From the NCBI RefSeq assembly GCF_963378105.1, contig NZ_OY726398.1, forward strand, positions 310,001 through 374,000: a stretch of 64,000 nt of DNA, written 5' to 3'. The translations under genes were made by a program, and so were the position numbers. Below the pieces are notes generated by a model that was not told where the DNA came from, did not search any database, and saw nothing but the letters and a program-made list of their open reading frames with translations. Each line of letters starts with the position of its first letter. Within the stretch, counting starts at the first letter, position 1. Positions 52,431-62,999 of this stretch are shown piece by piece. The DNA is from Mycolicibacter sp. MU0102. Lineage in GTDB: Bacteria > Actinomycetota > Actinomycetes > Mycobacteriales > Mycobacteriaceae.

Positions 52431-53590
52431 GCAACCGAATCGGCGTAGTTGGGGCTGGCATCGCCGGGCTGGCGACTGCGATCGCGCTGCAGCATCGCGG
52501 TCACGGTGTCACCGTTGTCGAACAACGGACCGATACCTCATCGGGCGCCGGCATCAGCATCTGGCCCAATGCCCTGGCCGCCCTGGATAGCCTCGGTCTA
52601 GGCGATGAGGTCCGTGCGGCGGGCGGCCGGATCACCGCGGGCGCGGCGCGCTGGTACGACGGGTCGTGGCTGCGCCGCCCGGCGGCCGAACGGATGGTCC
52701 GGGCACTTGGTGAACCGCTCGTGGTGGTGCAGCGCTCGGTGCTTCGCGACATCCTCGCCGAAGCGCTGGCGGCAGGCAGCCTCCACTACGGCCTTGCCGC
52801 CACGGACGTGACGATGCTGGGAGACGTTGTAGGGCTGCAGCTTTCGGATGGCACGGTCAGTACGTTCGATGCTGTCATCGGCGCCGACGGCATCCATTCG
52901 GTGCTGGCTCGCCACCTCAACGGCCCGCTGCGCCGGCGCTACGTCGGTTACACCGCATGGCGGGGAATCGCTGCCTATGCCCTGAATCCCGACCTGGCGG
53001 GCGAAACCATGGGGCCCGGAATCGAAGTCGGGCATGTGCCGATGGGGCCGGACCTGACCTATTGGTTCGCTACCGAACGTGTCCCCGAGGGGCAACGAGC
53101 GCCCGAGGGGGAACTGGCCTACCTGCGAACCAAGTTCGCCCAGTGGTGTGAGCCCATCCCGAGCATTCTGGCCGCAACGTCGCCTGCCGACGTGTTGCGC
53201 GATGACCTCTACGACCGCGGACCCGCCCGTCACTGGGCGCGCGGCCCGATAGTGCTGGTCGGCGATGCGGCCCATCCCATGCGTCCGCATCTGGGGCAGG
53301 GCGGCTGCCAGGGCCTGGAAGACGCCGCCATCCTGGCTGAATTCGTTGACCAGGCACCCGATCTGACCACCGCGTTCGCCAGGTTCGTCGCCTTCCGTCG
53401 GCCGCGGGTCGCCCCGCTGGTCCGGGAGTCGGCATGGTTCGGGAAAGTCGTCAACGCGCGGCCCGGCTTCCTCAGCGCCGCCGCCAGCCGCGCCACCGGT
53501 CTGATTCCCGAAACGCTGCTGATGCGGCACCTGGCAAGCGTTGCCGCAGGATCGGCATTTGTGCTGCCGGCGGCGGGGGCGCCGCGATGA
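52427..53590 (+). CDS. FAD-dependent aromatic-type monooxygenase
   Basis: Protein of 387 aa. Rossmann motif GVVGAGIAGLATAIAL at the N-terminus, GADGIHS near 152, and the FAD-ribityl motif VGDAAHPMRPHLGQGG near 282: the group A flavin monooxygenase pattern (salicylate or 6-hydroxynicotinate hydroxylase-like). It hydroxylates a small, often aromatic, substrate with NAD(P)H; the substrate is unknown. Coupled by ATGA to both the upstream MmcQ gene and the downstream P450 gene. Confidence 0.85.
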   Translation: MSNRIGVVGAGIAGLATAIALQHRGHGVTVVEQRTDTSSGAGISIWPNALAALDSLGLGDEVRAAGGRITAGAARWYDGSWLRRPAAERMVRALGEPLVVVQRSVLRDILAEALAAGSLHYGLAATDVTMLGDVVGLQLSDGTVSTFDAVIGADGIHSVLARHLNGPLRRRYVGYTAWRGIAAYALNPDLAGETMGPGIEVGHVPMGPDLTYWFATERVPEGQRAPEGELAYLRTKFAQWCEPIPSILAATSPADVLRDDLYDRGPARHWARGPIVLVGDAAHPMRPHLGQGGCQGLEDAAILAEFVDQAPDLTTAFARFVAFRRPRVAPLVRESAWFGKVVNARPGFLSAAASRATGLIPETLLMRHLASVAAGSAFVLPAAGAPR

Positions 53591-54861
53591 GGCCAGGGTT
53601 GTGGCTTAGATGGGCAGTGTTGCAGGGGTTTCCGCGCGCGTTTCTTGCCGTGCAGGCGCGGCGCGGCGACCCGATGGCACGTTTGCTCATCGGCCCAGTG
53701 CGTGGCGGCGACCCGGAACCGCTGACCGAACAGATCCGTGCGCGTGGCCGATTGACGCGCACGCCGTTCGTCTCGGTGACGGCCGACCATGAGCTGTGCC
53801 GGGCAATCCTGCGCGACGACAGGTTCGGAGCGAGCAACCCGGCCAATATCAATCTGCCCAAAGCGACTCGCTGGTTGATCGACCGAACGGACCCGGGGCT
53901 GCCGAATCCGGCTGAGCCGCCCTCGATGCTGGTGGTCGATCCGCCCGACCACACGCGTTACCGACGTGCGGTGGTGCGCGCGTTCACTCCTCGTGCGATC
54001 GACAAGTTGCGGACCCGGATCGTCGAGATCACTCATGAGTTGCTGGATCGGATGGAATCGTCAGCGCGTCCGGATCTGATCGCCGACTTCGCGGGGCCCT
54101 TACCGGCGTTGATCATCGCCGAGATTCTCGGCATCCCCGACGAACAGCGGTCGCAGATGCTCGACCGGGGTGATCGTGGCGCACCGTTGCTCGATATCGG
54201 GGTGTCGTGGAGCACCTTTCGATGTGCCATGCAGTCCCTGCGGGAAAACGATCACGAGTTCAGCGACCACATCGAGCGGTTGCGCAACAACCCCGGTGAC
54301 GACATCTACAGCCAGATCATCCGCGACGGGGACCTCGACCGACGCGAACTGGGTGTGACCGCACTGCTGCTCGCCGGCGCGGGTTTTGAGACCACCATCA
54401 ACCTGATCGGCAACGCGATCGTGCTGTTGCTGCGCCACCGCGAACAGTTGGCGAAAGTGCGCGAGGACCCCCAATTGTGGCCGGGCGCGGTCGAGGAAGT
54501 CCTGCGCTTCGACAGCCCGGTGCAGATGACGTCGCGCAACGCCCTCTGCGACCTCGAGCTTGCCGGATACGACCTCACCGCCGGCGAAACGGTGGCGCTA
54601 CTGCTGGGCGGCGCCAACCGCGACCCCGGCGTGTTCGAGGAGCCCCGCCGTTTCGACGTCACCCGGGCCAACGCCAAAGAGCATCTGTCGTTCAGCAGCG
54701 GGATCCACGCCTGCCTCGGCGCCAACCTGGCCCGGATGGAAGCCACCATCGCGTTGCAAGCGTTGTTCGAACGGTTCCCCGACCTGCAGCTCGACGGACC
54801 TCCGACGCCACGCGGGCTGGCCACCCTGCACGGCTTCCGGCGCATTCCGGCGACCACCTGA
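53587..54861 (+). CDS. Cytochrome P450, CYP140-like
   Basis: Protein of 424 aa from ATG 53587, overlapping the monooxygenase stop. I-helix AGAGFETT, ExxR in EEVLRF, and heme loop FSSGIHACLGANLAR with Cys376. N-terminal GDPMARLLIG and the DPPDHTRYRRAV segment recall CYP140 (Rv1880c). No ferredoxin or reductase gene is nearby. Probably works on the same compound as the flavin monooxygenase. Confidence 0.87.
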   Translation: MRPGLWLRWAVLQGFPRAFLAVQARRGDPMARLLIGPVRGGDPEPLTEQIRARGRLTRTPFVSVTADHELCRAILRDDRFGASNPANINLPKATRWLIDRTDPGLPNPAEPPSMLVVDPPDHTRYRRAVVRAFTPRAIDKLRTRIVEITHELLDRMESSARPDLIADFAGPLPALIIAEILGIPDEQRSQMLDRGDRGAPLLDIGVSWSTFRCAMQSLRENDHEFSDHIERLRNNPGDDIYSQIIRDGDLDRRELGVTALLLAGAGFETTINLIGNAIVLLLRHREQLAKVREDPQLWPGAVEEVLRFDSPVQMTSRNALCDLELAGYDLTAGETVALLLGGANRDPGVFEEPRRFDVTRANAKEHLSFSSGIHACLGANLARMEATIALQALFERFPDLQLDGPPTPRGLATLHGFRRIPATT

Positions 54862-54878
54862 TCTGGCGCGCCCGGGTG

Positions 54879-55367
54879 TCATTCAGGACGTGACACCTTT
54901 GACGTGACCAGCCGTGCGCCCAGTTCGCCGGGCTCGACGCGGTGACCTTCGGTGCAGCGGATCTCGACCTGCGCGTCCGCGCCGCAGTCCAGATGCGTCA
55001 GACGTAGCCGCCCCCGGTTGGGCAGGTGACGTTGTCCCCACTGGAACATGGCCCAGACCACCGGCATGAAATCAGTGCCGGCGTCGGTCAGGACGTATTC
55101 GTCGCGGCTGCGCTGGCCGGGCTCACGGTAGGGCCGGCGGGCCAGCAACCCGAGTTCGACGAGTTCCGCGAGCCGTGTCGCGGTCGCTGCTTTGGTGATG
55201 CCGACCCGGATCGCGAAGTCATCGAATCGGGTAGTGCCGTAGTAGGCCTCGCGCATGATCAGCATCGCGGATTTGGTTCCGACGACCGCCATGGTCTTTT
55301 CGACGGGGCACTCACCGATCGCTGACCAGGAACCACGGTCAGCGAGTGGCCCCTGCAGAAAAGTCAT
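54879..55367 (-). CDS. HxlR-family transcriptional regulator
   Basis: Protein of 162 aa from ATG 55367, seven bases after AGGTGG; GTG 55382 is an alternative. Winged-helix core CPVEKTMAVVGTKSAMLIMR, RFDDFAIRVGITKAATATRL and DEYVLTDAGTDFMPVV is that of HxlR. A Cys-containing C-terminus (DCGADAQVEIRCTEGH) follows. Divergent from the thiolase operon, with two palindromes between, so it most likely controls itself and that operon. Confidence 0.87.
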   Translation of the reverse strand: MTFLQGPLADRGSWSAIGECPVEKTMAVVGTKSAMLIMREAYYGTTRFDDFAIRVGITKAATATRLAELVELGLLARRPYREPGQRSRDEYVLTDAGTDFMPVVWAMFQWGQRHLPNRGRLRLTHLDCGADAQVEIRCTEGHRVEPGELGARLVTSKVSRPE

Positions 55368-55398
55368 CTCCATCCACCTCACTCCTGAGTTGACTCTA

Positions 55399-55417
55399 CT
55401 ATACCCAGAGTGTATAG
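55399..55417. promoter_or_regulatory. Palindrome 1 in the HxlR-thiolase divergent gap
   Basis: CTATAC-N7-GTATAG (55399-55417), directly followed by a second, longer dyad. The TATAC halves are shared with it in part (GTATAG/GAGTATAG). Confidence 0.65.
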
Positions 55418-55441
55418 CTGAGTATAGAAAACAATACTCAG
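55418..55441. promoter_or_regulatory. Palindrome 2 in the HxlR-thiolase divergent gap
   Basis: CTGAGTAT-N8-ATACTCAG (55418-55441), perfect 8-bp arms, just upstream of the AGGAGG ribosome site of the thiolase gene. A likely HxlR operator blocking the operon at the promoter or leader. Confidence 0.72.
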
Positions 55442-55459
55442 ATGTCAGGAGGTTGAGCG

Positions 55460-56650
55460 ATGTCCGGATACCAGGGCCGCGACGCGGTCATCGTCGGGGC
55501 CGTCCGCACTCCCATCGGCAAAGGCAAGCCCGGCGGAGCCTTGCACGATGTTCTCCCCTCGGACCTGCTGGCGCACAGCCTGCGCGAGGTGGTGCGGCGA
55601 GCGGGTATCGATCCGACCCGAATCGACGACGTCATCGTCGGTGCTGTTACACAGGTAGGCGATCAGGCTGTCAATATCGGCCGCAATGCCCTATTGGGCG
55701 CGGGTTTCCCGGAGTCGGTGCCCGGCACCACGATTGACCGGCAGTGTGGCAGCAGTCAACAGGCAATCAGCTTCGCGGCCCAAGGTGTATTGGCAGGCGC
55801 CTACGACGTGGTCGTCGCCGCGGGCGTGGAGTCGATGAGCCGCGTCCCGATGGGAGCATCGCTACTTCCGGGCAGCAATCCCTTCGGCGAGGAAATGACG
55901 CGCCGTTATCCCGAAGGCCTGGTGGCGCAGGGCATCAGCGCCGAGCTGATCGCGGCGCGATGGGGTTTCTCCCGGACCGAACTCGACGAGTTCTCCGCCA
56001 ACAGTCACGAAAAGGCGGCACTTGCCACGAAAGAGGGACTCTTCGACGACGAACTCATGCCGGTTGCCGGCCTGGCGACAGACGAGATCATCCGACCTGG
56101 CACCACCGTGGAGACCTTGGCAAAGCTTCGCCCGGCCTTCTACAGCGAGTCGATGAAAGCGCGTTTTCCCCAGATCAATTGGGATATCACTGCCGGAAAC
56201 TCATCGCCGTTGTCCGATGGCAGCGCAGCTGTGGTCGTCACCAGCGGGGAGGTCGCCAAGAAACTGGGCCTGCGGCCGCTGGCGCGGATCCACACCACCA
56301 CCGTTGTCGGATCGGATCCGTTGTACATGCTGACCGGGGTAATCCCGGCCACCCAGAAGGTGCTGCAGCGGGCCGGCCTGAGGCTGTCCGACATCGACCT
56401 GTTCGAGGTTAATGAGGCGTTCGCTCCGGTGGTGTTGGCCTGGGCGAAAGAAACCGGGGCAGACCTGGCGAAGACGAACGTCAATGGCGGCGCGATCGCG
56501 CTAGGGCATCCGTTGGGCGCCAGTGGCGCGCGCCTGATGACAACCTTGGTTCACGCGTTGCTGCACAGCGGAAAACGATTCGGCCTGCAGACCATGTGTG
56601 AGGGCGGCGGCATGGCAAACGCCACCATCGTCGAGCGGATCGAGGGCTGA
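55460..56650 (+). CDS. Thiolase (acetyl-CoA C-acyltransferase)
   Basis: Protein of 396 aa from ATG 55460 behind AGGAGG. Catalytic Cys96 (DRQCGSS), His350 (LGHPLGAS) and Cys380 (CEGGGMAN) are all present, and NVNGGAIALGHPLG is classical. It could degrade 3-ketoacyl-CoA or make acetoacetyl-CoA; the degradative FadA type is more likely by sequence. First gene of a four-gene operon with a nitrilase. Confidence 0.92.
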   Translation: MSGYQGRDAVIVGAVRTPIGKGKPGGALHDVLPSDLLAHSLREVVRRAGIDPTRIDDVIVGAVTQVGDQAVNIGRNALLGAGFPESVPGTTIDRQCGSSQQAISFAAQGVLAGAYDVVVAAGVESMSRVPMGASLLPGSNPFGEEMTRRYPEGLVAQGISAELIAARWGFSRTELDEFSANSHEKAALATKEGLFDDELMPVAGLATDEIIRPGTTVETLAKLRPAFYSESMKARFPQINWDITAGNSSPLSDGSAAVVVTSGEVAKKLGLRPLARIHTTTVVGSDPLYMLTGVIPATQKVLQRAGLRLSDIDLFEVNEAFAPVVLAWAKETGADLAKTNVNGGAIALGHPLGASGARLMTTLVHALLHSGKRFGLQTMCEGGGMANATIVERIEG

Positions 56651-56655
56651 CGACA

Positions 56656-57633
56656 ATGAACACGATTCGAGCAGCAGCCGTGCAGATCAGCCCGGTGCTC
56701 TACAGCCGAGAAGGAACCGTCGAACGGGTGGTGGCCAAGATCGAGCAGCTGGGCCGCCAGGGAGTGCAGTTCGCGGCCTTTCCGGAGACGGTGATCCCCT
56801 ACTATCCCTATTTCTCTTTCGTCCAACGTCCGTTCGAGATGCGCGCGGAGCACCTCAAACTGATGGAGCAGGCCGTGGCCATCCCGTCTCCGGAAGTCGA
56901 TGCGATCGGAGTGGCGGCCCGCCAGGCGGACATGGTCGTCTCGATCGGCGTCACCGAACGTGAAGGCGGCTCGCTGTACAACACGCAGCTGCTCTTCGAC
57001 GCCGACGGAAGACTGCTGCAGCGCCGACGCAAAATCATGCCCACCTATCACGAGCGGATGCTCTGGGGGCAGGGTGACGGCAGCGGACTGCGTGCAGTCG
57101 ACAGCACGGTCGGGCGGGTCGGGCAACTGGCCTGTTGGGAGCACTACATGCCGCTGGCCCGCTACGCCCTGATCGCCGACGGGGAGCAGATCCACTCGGG
57201 CATGTGGCCGGGATCGTTCGCCGGCGACCTGTTTGCCCAGCAGATCGAGACCAGCGTGCGCAATCACGCGCTCGAGTCGGCCGCATTCGTCGTCAACGCC
57301 ACCGCATGGCTGGACCCTGACCAACAGGCGCGGATCATGTCCGACACCGGATGTCCGATCGGGCCAATCTCGGGTGGGTGCTTCACTGCGATCATCACCC
57401 CGCATGGTGGATTGCTCGGCGAGCCGTTGCGCTCAGGCGAGGGCGAGGTAATCGCTGATCTGGACTTCTCGCTGATCGATGCTCGCAAGTCGCAGATGGA
57501 CTCCCGCGGCCACTACAGCCGGCCGGACGTGCTGACCCTCGTGGTGGATCGCACCCCGCGCGTACATGTCCAAGACCGCACCGGCGAGATTGCCGGCGCC
57601 GAGATCGAGGAAGTGGATCGTGTCGCAATGTGA
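56656..57633 (+). CDS. Nitrilase
   Basis: Protein of 325 aa. Catalytic triad Glu44 (FPETVIPYYP), Lys126 (RRRKIMPTYHERMLWGQGDG) and Cys160 (ACWEHYMPLARYAL). The HERMLWGQGDG and CWEHYMPL blocks mark true nitrilases of the Nit1 branch rather than amidases; they convert R-CN to the acid and ammonia. It begins five bases after the thiolase stop and overlaps the DUF302 gene. Substrate unknown. Confidence 0.9.
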   Translation: MNTIRAAAVQISPVLYSREGTVERVVAKIEQLGRQGVQFAAFPETVIPYYPYFSFVQRPFEMRAEHLKLMEQAVAIPSPEVDAIGVAARQADMVVSIGVTEREGGSLYNTQLLFDADGRLLQRRRKIMPTYHERMLWGQGDGSGLRAVDSTVGRVGQLACWEHYMPLARYALIADGEQIHSGMWPGSFAGDLFAQQIETSVRNHALESAAFVVNATAWLDPDQQARIMSDTGCPIGPISGGCFTAIITPHGGLLGEPLRSGEGEVIADLDFSLIDARKSQMDSRGHYSRPDVLTLVVDRTPRVHVQDRTGEIAGAEIEEVDRVAM

Positions 57634-58123
57634 TCCGCAGGAGCGCCACTTCTCCGGCGTCCAAGTGCGATACCAGAGCACTAAGAGCTACGAAGAGCTG
57701 GTTGCTGCGTTGCTTGCCGATGTCGGCAAGCAGCCGGTTCCCATCGATGATGTTGCGAAGGATTGCAGCAGCTGGGAATCCTACCGAGACGAGGTCGAAT
57801 CTCATGTCGGTGCAAGCGGATTCATGTTGTTCGCGACGTTCGACCATGGCGGCTGGATCACGAAGGCGGGCATCGACCGGAAAGTGCTGCGCGTGATCAT
57901 CGGCAACCCGCTGATCGCGATCACGATGTTGCGCCACGATGTGACCGCGGGGCTGTTTGCCCCGGTGGAGCTGCTGCTCGTCGGCGAGGAAAGCGGTGGC
58001 AGCAGCCTGATCTACGTCAAACCGTCCTCGTTGATGGTCGTCGAACCCAACCCTGCCCTGCTGGCGGCTGCTGAAGAACTGGACGTCAAGTTGGCCGTGC
58101 TGGCGAGCAAGGTCGCGGGATGA
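57620..58123 (+). CDS. DUF302-family protein
   Basis: Protein of 167 aa from GTG 57620, preceded by GAGGAAG and overlapping the nitrilase end by 14 nt. The DUF302 pattern shows as ASGFMLFATFDHGGWITKAG, RVIIGNPLIAITMLRHDVTAGLFAPVELLLV. Small soluble proteins of unknown function, sometimes binding small molecules. ATGA overlap with the next gene. Confidence 0.78.
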   Translation: MSQCDPQERHFSGVQVRYQSTKSYEELVAALLADVGKQPVPIDDVAKDCSSWESYRDEVESHVGASGFMLFATFDHGGWITKAGIDRKVLRVIIGNPLIAITMLRHDVTAGLFAPVELLLVGEESGGSSLIYVKPSSLMVVEPNPALLAAAEELDVKLAVLASKVAG

Positions 58124-58710
58124 GCATGCGCGTCTTCTTTGCGGGTGCTTCCGGTGTGATCGGGAGCCGGCTGGTTCCGATGCTCGTCGAAGCGGGCCAT
58201 AGCGTCGGCGCTATGACGAGGTCGGCCGAGAAGGCCGACCGGCTGGCCGCAATGGGGGCGCAGCCGGTCGTCTGCGACGTATTCGACCGTCCGGCTCTGA
58301 CCCGGGCCGTCCGTTGCTTTGCGCCTGACGTATTGCTGCATGAGCTGACCGATCTACCCGACGATCTGGTGGACCTGCCCGAGGAATCGTTGCTCAACGC
58401 CCGGATACGGGCCGAGGGCACCCGCAATCTCATCGACGCGTTGGACGGACTGAGTCCGACGAAGATCATCGCCCAAAGCGTCGCGTGGAGGATGCGTCCG
58501 GGCCCGGAAGCCGACGCGGTCGCACTGCTTGAAAAAGCGGTGCTGGCGGCGAATGGCGTAGTCCTACGCTACGGACTGTTCTACGGGCGCGGTACCTACT
58601 ACCAGGGTGAATTGCCTTCGAAACCACGGGTGAACATCGACACCGCCGCCGCGCGCACGTTCGATGCCCTCGGTGCTCCCGCGGGCATCCTGACGGTCGT
58701 CGACGACTGA
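58120..58710 (+). CDS. NAD(P)-binding epimerase-like protein, short
   Basis: Protein of 196 aa. Begins MSMRVFFAGASGVIGSRLVPML (GxxGxxG dinucleotide fold). A SAEKADRLAAMGAQPVVCDV segment follows, as in atypical extended SDRs. At 196 aa it is shorter than the usual ~290-320, and the region after the LRYGLFYGRGTYY block ends early, so the substrate-binding half may be truncated. Last gene of the thiolase-nitrilase operon. Confidence 0.75.
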   Translation: MSMRVFFAGASGVIGSRLVPMLVEAGHSVGAMTRSAEKADRLAAMGAQPVVCDVFDRPALTRAVRCFAPDVLLHELTDLPDDLVDLPEESLLNARIRAEGTRNLIDALDGLSPTKIIAQSVAWRMRPGPEADAVALLEKAVLAANGVVLRYGLFYGRGTYYQGELPSKPRVNIDTAAARTFDALGAPAGILTVVDD

Positions 58711-58809
58711 GTGGACGGCGCCGCGCCGGGCGACCCTTCGGGCTTGTTTCGCTGCCACGGTCCCATTTGGGAACAAACCCGGGACCCCTCCCGTTGACCA
58801 CTTCGACAA

Positions 58810-58830
58810 GTTGAGTCACAAGCACTCAAG
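58810..58830. promoter_or_regulatory. HAIR element (HspR-binding inverted repeat) 1
   Basis: GTTGAGT-N7-ACTCAAG matches the HAIR consensus CTTGAGT-N7-ACTCAAG in 13 of 14 arm bases. About 90 bp before dnaK. HspR, encoded at the end of the operon, binds HAIR sites with DnaK as co-repressor in actinobacteria. Confidence 0.9.
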
Positions 58831-58864
58831 TCTGGGTTGACAGCCAAGCCGCTGAAGGAGCATC

Positions 58865-58885
58865 CTTGAGCGCAGTCCGCTCAGA
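58865..58885. promoter_or_regulatory. Degenerate HAIR element 2
   Basis: CTTGAGC-N7-GCTCAGA has the same spacing as the first HAIR but weaker arms. It lies about 30 bp before the dnaK start, so it would cover the leader or promoter start. Confidence 0.6.
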
Positions 58886-58917
58886 CTAGGGATATCGTCT
58901 ACCAGGGAGGAACCACA

Positions 58918-60764
<1,847 letters not shown>

Positions 60765-60768
<4 letters not shown>

Positions 60769-61403
60769 GCGAAGAGAACTCACGCGAACAGTCTCCGGAA
60801 ACCATCACCGTCACCGACAAGCGGCGCATCGACCCGCAAACCGGTGAAGTGCGGGAGAGTTCCTCCGGGCCGGCCCCTAGTGGGCCGGCGCCGGAGGAGC
60901 CGGCCGCCAACGACGCTCAAGCCGCTGAGGCCGGCCAGGCCGACCAGGTCGCCGAGCTGACCGCCGACCTGCAGCGAGTACAGGCGGACTTCGCCAACTA
61001 CCGCAAGCGGGCGCTGCGCGATCAGCAGGGTGTCGCGGACCGGGCCAAGGCCGCAGTGGTGACCGAATTGCTCGGAATCCTCGACGACCTGGACCGCGCT
61101 CGCAGCCACGGTGACTTGGAAGCGGGTCCGCTGAAAGCAGTGGCGGACAAGCTGACCGGTGTGCTCACCGGAATGGGACTGACATCGTTCGGCGCCGAGG
61201 GCGACGAGTTCGACCCGTCGCTGCACGAGGCGGTTCAACATGAGGGCGACGGGACACACTCTGTGATCGGCACCGTCCTGCGGCAGGGCTACAAGCTCGG
61301 TGAGCAGGTTCTGCGGCACGCGATGGTCGGGGTGGTCGACACCGTCCCGGACGCCGGTGCCAACGGAGCGGTTGTCGAAGGCGACATTGCTGAAGAGAAT
61401 TGA
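60765..61403 (+). CDS. grpE: GrpE nucleotide-exchange factor
   Basis: Protein of 212 aa from GTG 60765, overlapping the dnaK stop (GTGA). Disordered acidic N-terminus, then a long coiled coil (QVAELTADLQRVQADFANYRKRA), and the beta-domain with FDPSLHEAVQHEGDG and VLRQGYKLGEQVLRHAMVGV. Releases ADP from DnaK and acts as a thermosensor. Confidence 0.96.
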
Positions 61404-61424
61404 CAGGTAAGGAGGTGACGCGGC

Positions 61425-62621
61425 ATGGCTCAGCGTGAATGGGTCGAAAAGGACTTCTACAAGGAGTTGGGCGTCTCCTCCGACGCCAGCGAGAAAGAGA
61501 TCAAGAGCGCCTACCGCAAGTTGGCCTCCGAACTGCATCCGGACCGCAACCCCAACAACCCGGCCGCCGCCGACCGCTTCAAGGCGGTCTCCGAGGCCTA
61601 CAGCGTGTTGTCCGATGAGGCCAAGCGCAAGGAGTACGACGAGACCCGTCGGCTGTTCGCCGGTGGTGGGTTCGGGCGGCGCTTCAATGGTGGTGGTGGA
61701 TTCGGCGGCGGTAACTTCGATCGGTTCTCCACCGGCGGCGACGGCAGCGAATTCAACCTCAACGACCTGTTCGGCGCTGCCGGGCAGACCGGTGGGGCCA
61801 ACATCGGTGATCTCTTCGGCGGCCTGTTCGGGCGCGGCGCGCAGCAACGGCCCAGCCGGCCGCGGCGCGGCAACGACCTGGAGACCGACTCCGAGCTGAG
61901 CTTCCTGGAAGCCACCAAGGGCGTCGAGATGCCGCTGCGGCTGACCAGTGCCGCGCCGTGCACCAACTGTCACGGCAGCGGTGCCCGGCCAGGTACCAGC
62001 CCCCGAGTCTGCGTCTCTTGCAATGGATCCGGAGTGATCAGCAGCAATCAGGGCGCTTTTGGATTCTCGGAGCCGTGTACCGACTGCCGTGGCAGTGGGT
62101 CGATCATCGAGCACCCGTGTTCGGAGTGCAAGGGAACCGGGCGGGCAGCTCGAACCCGCACCATCAATGTGCGGATTCCCCCCGGTGTCGAAGACGGCCA
62201 ACGGATTCGGCTGGCGGGCCAGGGTGAGGCCGGACTGCGCGGTGCACCCTCGGGCGACCTGTATGTGACGGTGCGGGTGCGTCCGGACAAGGTCTTCGGG
62301 CGTGACGGTGACGACCTGACGGTCACCATCCCGGTGAGCTTCTCCGAGCTTGCCCTGGGCACCACACTCTCGGTCCCGACACTGGACGGCAAAGTCGGTG
62401 TGCGGGTGCCGAAGGGAACCGCCGACGGCCGGATACTGCGGGTACGCGGGCGCGGGGTACCCAAGCGCGGCGGCGGAAGTGGTGACCTGCTGGTCACCGT
62501 CAAGGTCGCGGTCCCACCGAATCTGGAGGGCCAGGCGCAAGAGGCGCTCGAGGCGTACGCGGCAGCCGAGCAAGCCAGCGGGTTCGACCCGCGGGCCGGA
62601 TGGGCGGGTAATCGCTCATGA
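61425..62621 (+). CDS. dnaJ: Chaperone DnaJ (Hsp40, type I)
   Basis: Protein of 398 aa. J-domain with HPD (LASELHPDRNPNN), Gly/Phe-rich segment (about 78-150), four zinc-finger CxxCxGxG-type repeats (CTNCHGSG, CVSCNGSG, CTDCRGSG, CSECKGTG) and the C-terminal substrate domain. Corresponds to DnaJ1, the operon-linked copy. Ends overlapping hspR as ATGA. Confidence 0.96.
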   Translation: MAQREWVEKDFYKELGVSSDASEKEIKSAYRKLASELHPDRNPNNPAAADRFKAVSEAYSVLSDEAKRKEYDETRRLFAGGGFGRRFNGGGGFGGGNFDRFSTGGDGSEFNLNDLFGAAGQTGGANIGDLFGGLFGRGAQQRPSRPRRGNDLETDSELSFLEATKGVEMPLRLTSAAPCTNCHGSGARPGTSPRVCVSCNGSGVISSNQGAFGFSEPCTDCRGSGSIIEHPCSECKGTGRAARTRTINVRIPPGVEDGQRIRLAGQGEAGLRGAPSGDLYVTVRVRPDKVFGRDGDDLTVTIPVSFSELALGTTLSVPTLDGKVGVRVPKGTADGRILRVRGRGVPKRGGGSGDLLVTVKVAVPPNLEGQAQEALEAYAAAEQASGFDPRAGWAGNRS

Positions 62622-62992
62622 GCAAGTCGGAGAACTCCCGCACCTTCCTGATCTCGGTAGCGGCCGAGCTGGCCGGGATGCACGCCCAGACGCTGCGGAC
62701 CTATGACCGGATCGGGCTGGTGACTCCAAGCCGCAGTTCCGGCGGCGGACGTCGCTACTCCGAACGGGACGTCGACATGCTGCGCGAGGTGCAGCGGCTT
62801 TCGCACGACGAAGGCGTCAACCTCGCCGGCATCAAGCGGATCATCGAACTGACGAACCAGGTCGAGGCGCTGCAGTCGCGGGTCAAGGAGATGACGGCGG
62901 AGTTGGAGATGTTGCGCGGCAACCAGCGTCGGGAGATCGCGGTGGTGCCCAAGAGCACCGCTGTGGTGGTCTGGCAACCGCGCCGCCCATAG
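62618..62992 (+). CDS. hspR: HspR, MerR-family heat-shock repressor
   Basis: Protein of 124 aa. MerR-type helix-turn-helix LAGMHAQTLRTYDRIGLVTP followed by the wing GGGRRYSERDVDML and a dimerisation coil (IELTNQVEALQSRVKEMTAELEML). Represses the dnaK operon at the HAIR elements upstream of dnaK, closing a feedback loop with DnaK. Ends seven bases from the convergent galM-like gene. Confidence 0.95.
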   Translation: MSKSENSRTFLISVAAELAGMHAQTLRTYDRIGLVTPSRSSGGGRRYSERDVDMLREVQRLSHDEGVNLAGIKRIIELTNQVEALQSRVKEMTAELEMLRGNQRREIAVVPKSTAVVVWQPRRP

Positions 62993-62999
62993 CGCCGCT

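Noticed and set aside
55460..58710. Nit1C cyanide-linked cluster
   Set aside because: The nitrilase is of the right branch, but the radical-SAM, AIR-synthase-like and GNAT genes typical of Nit1C are missing; DUF302 and an epimerase are present instead.
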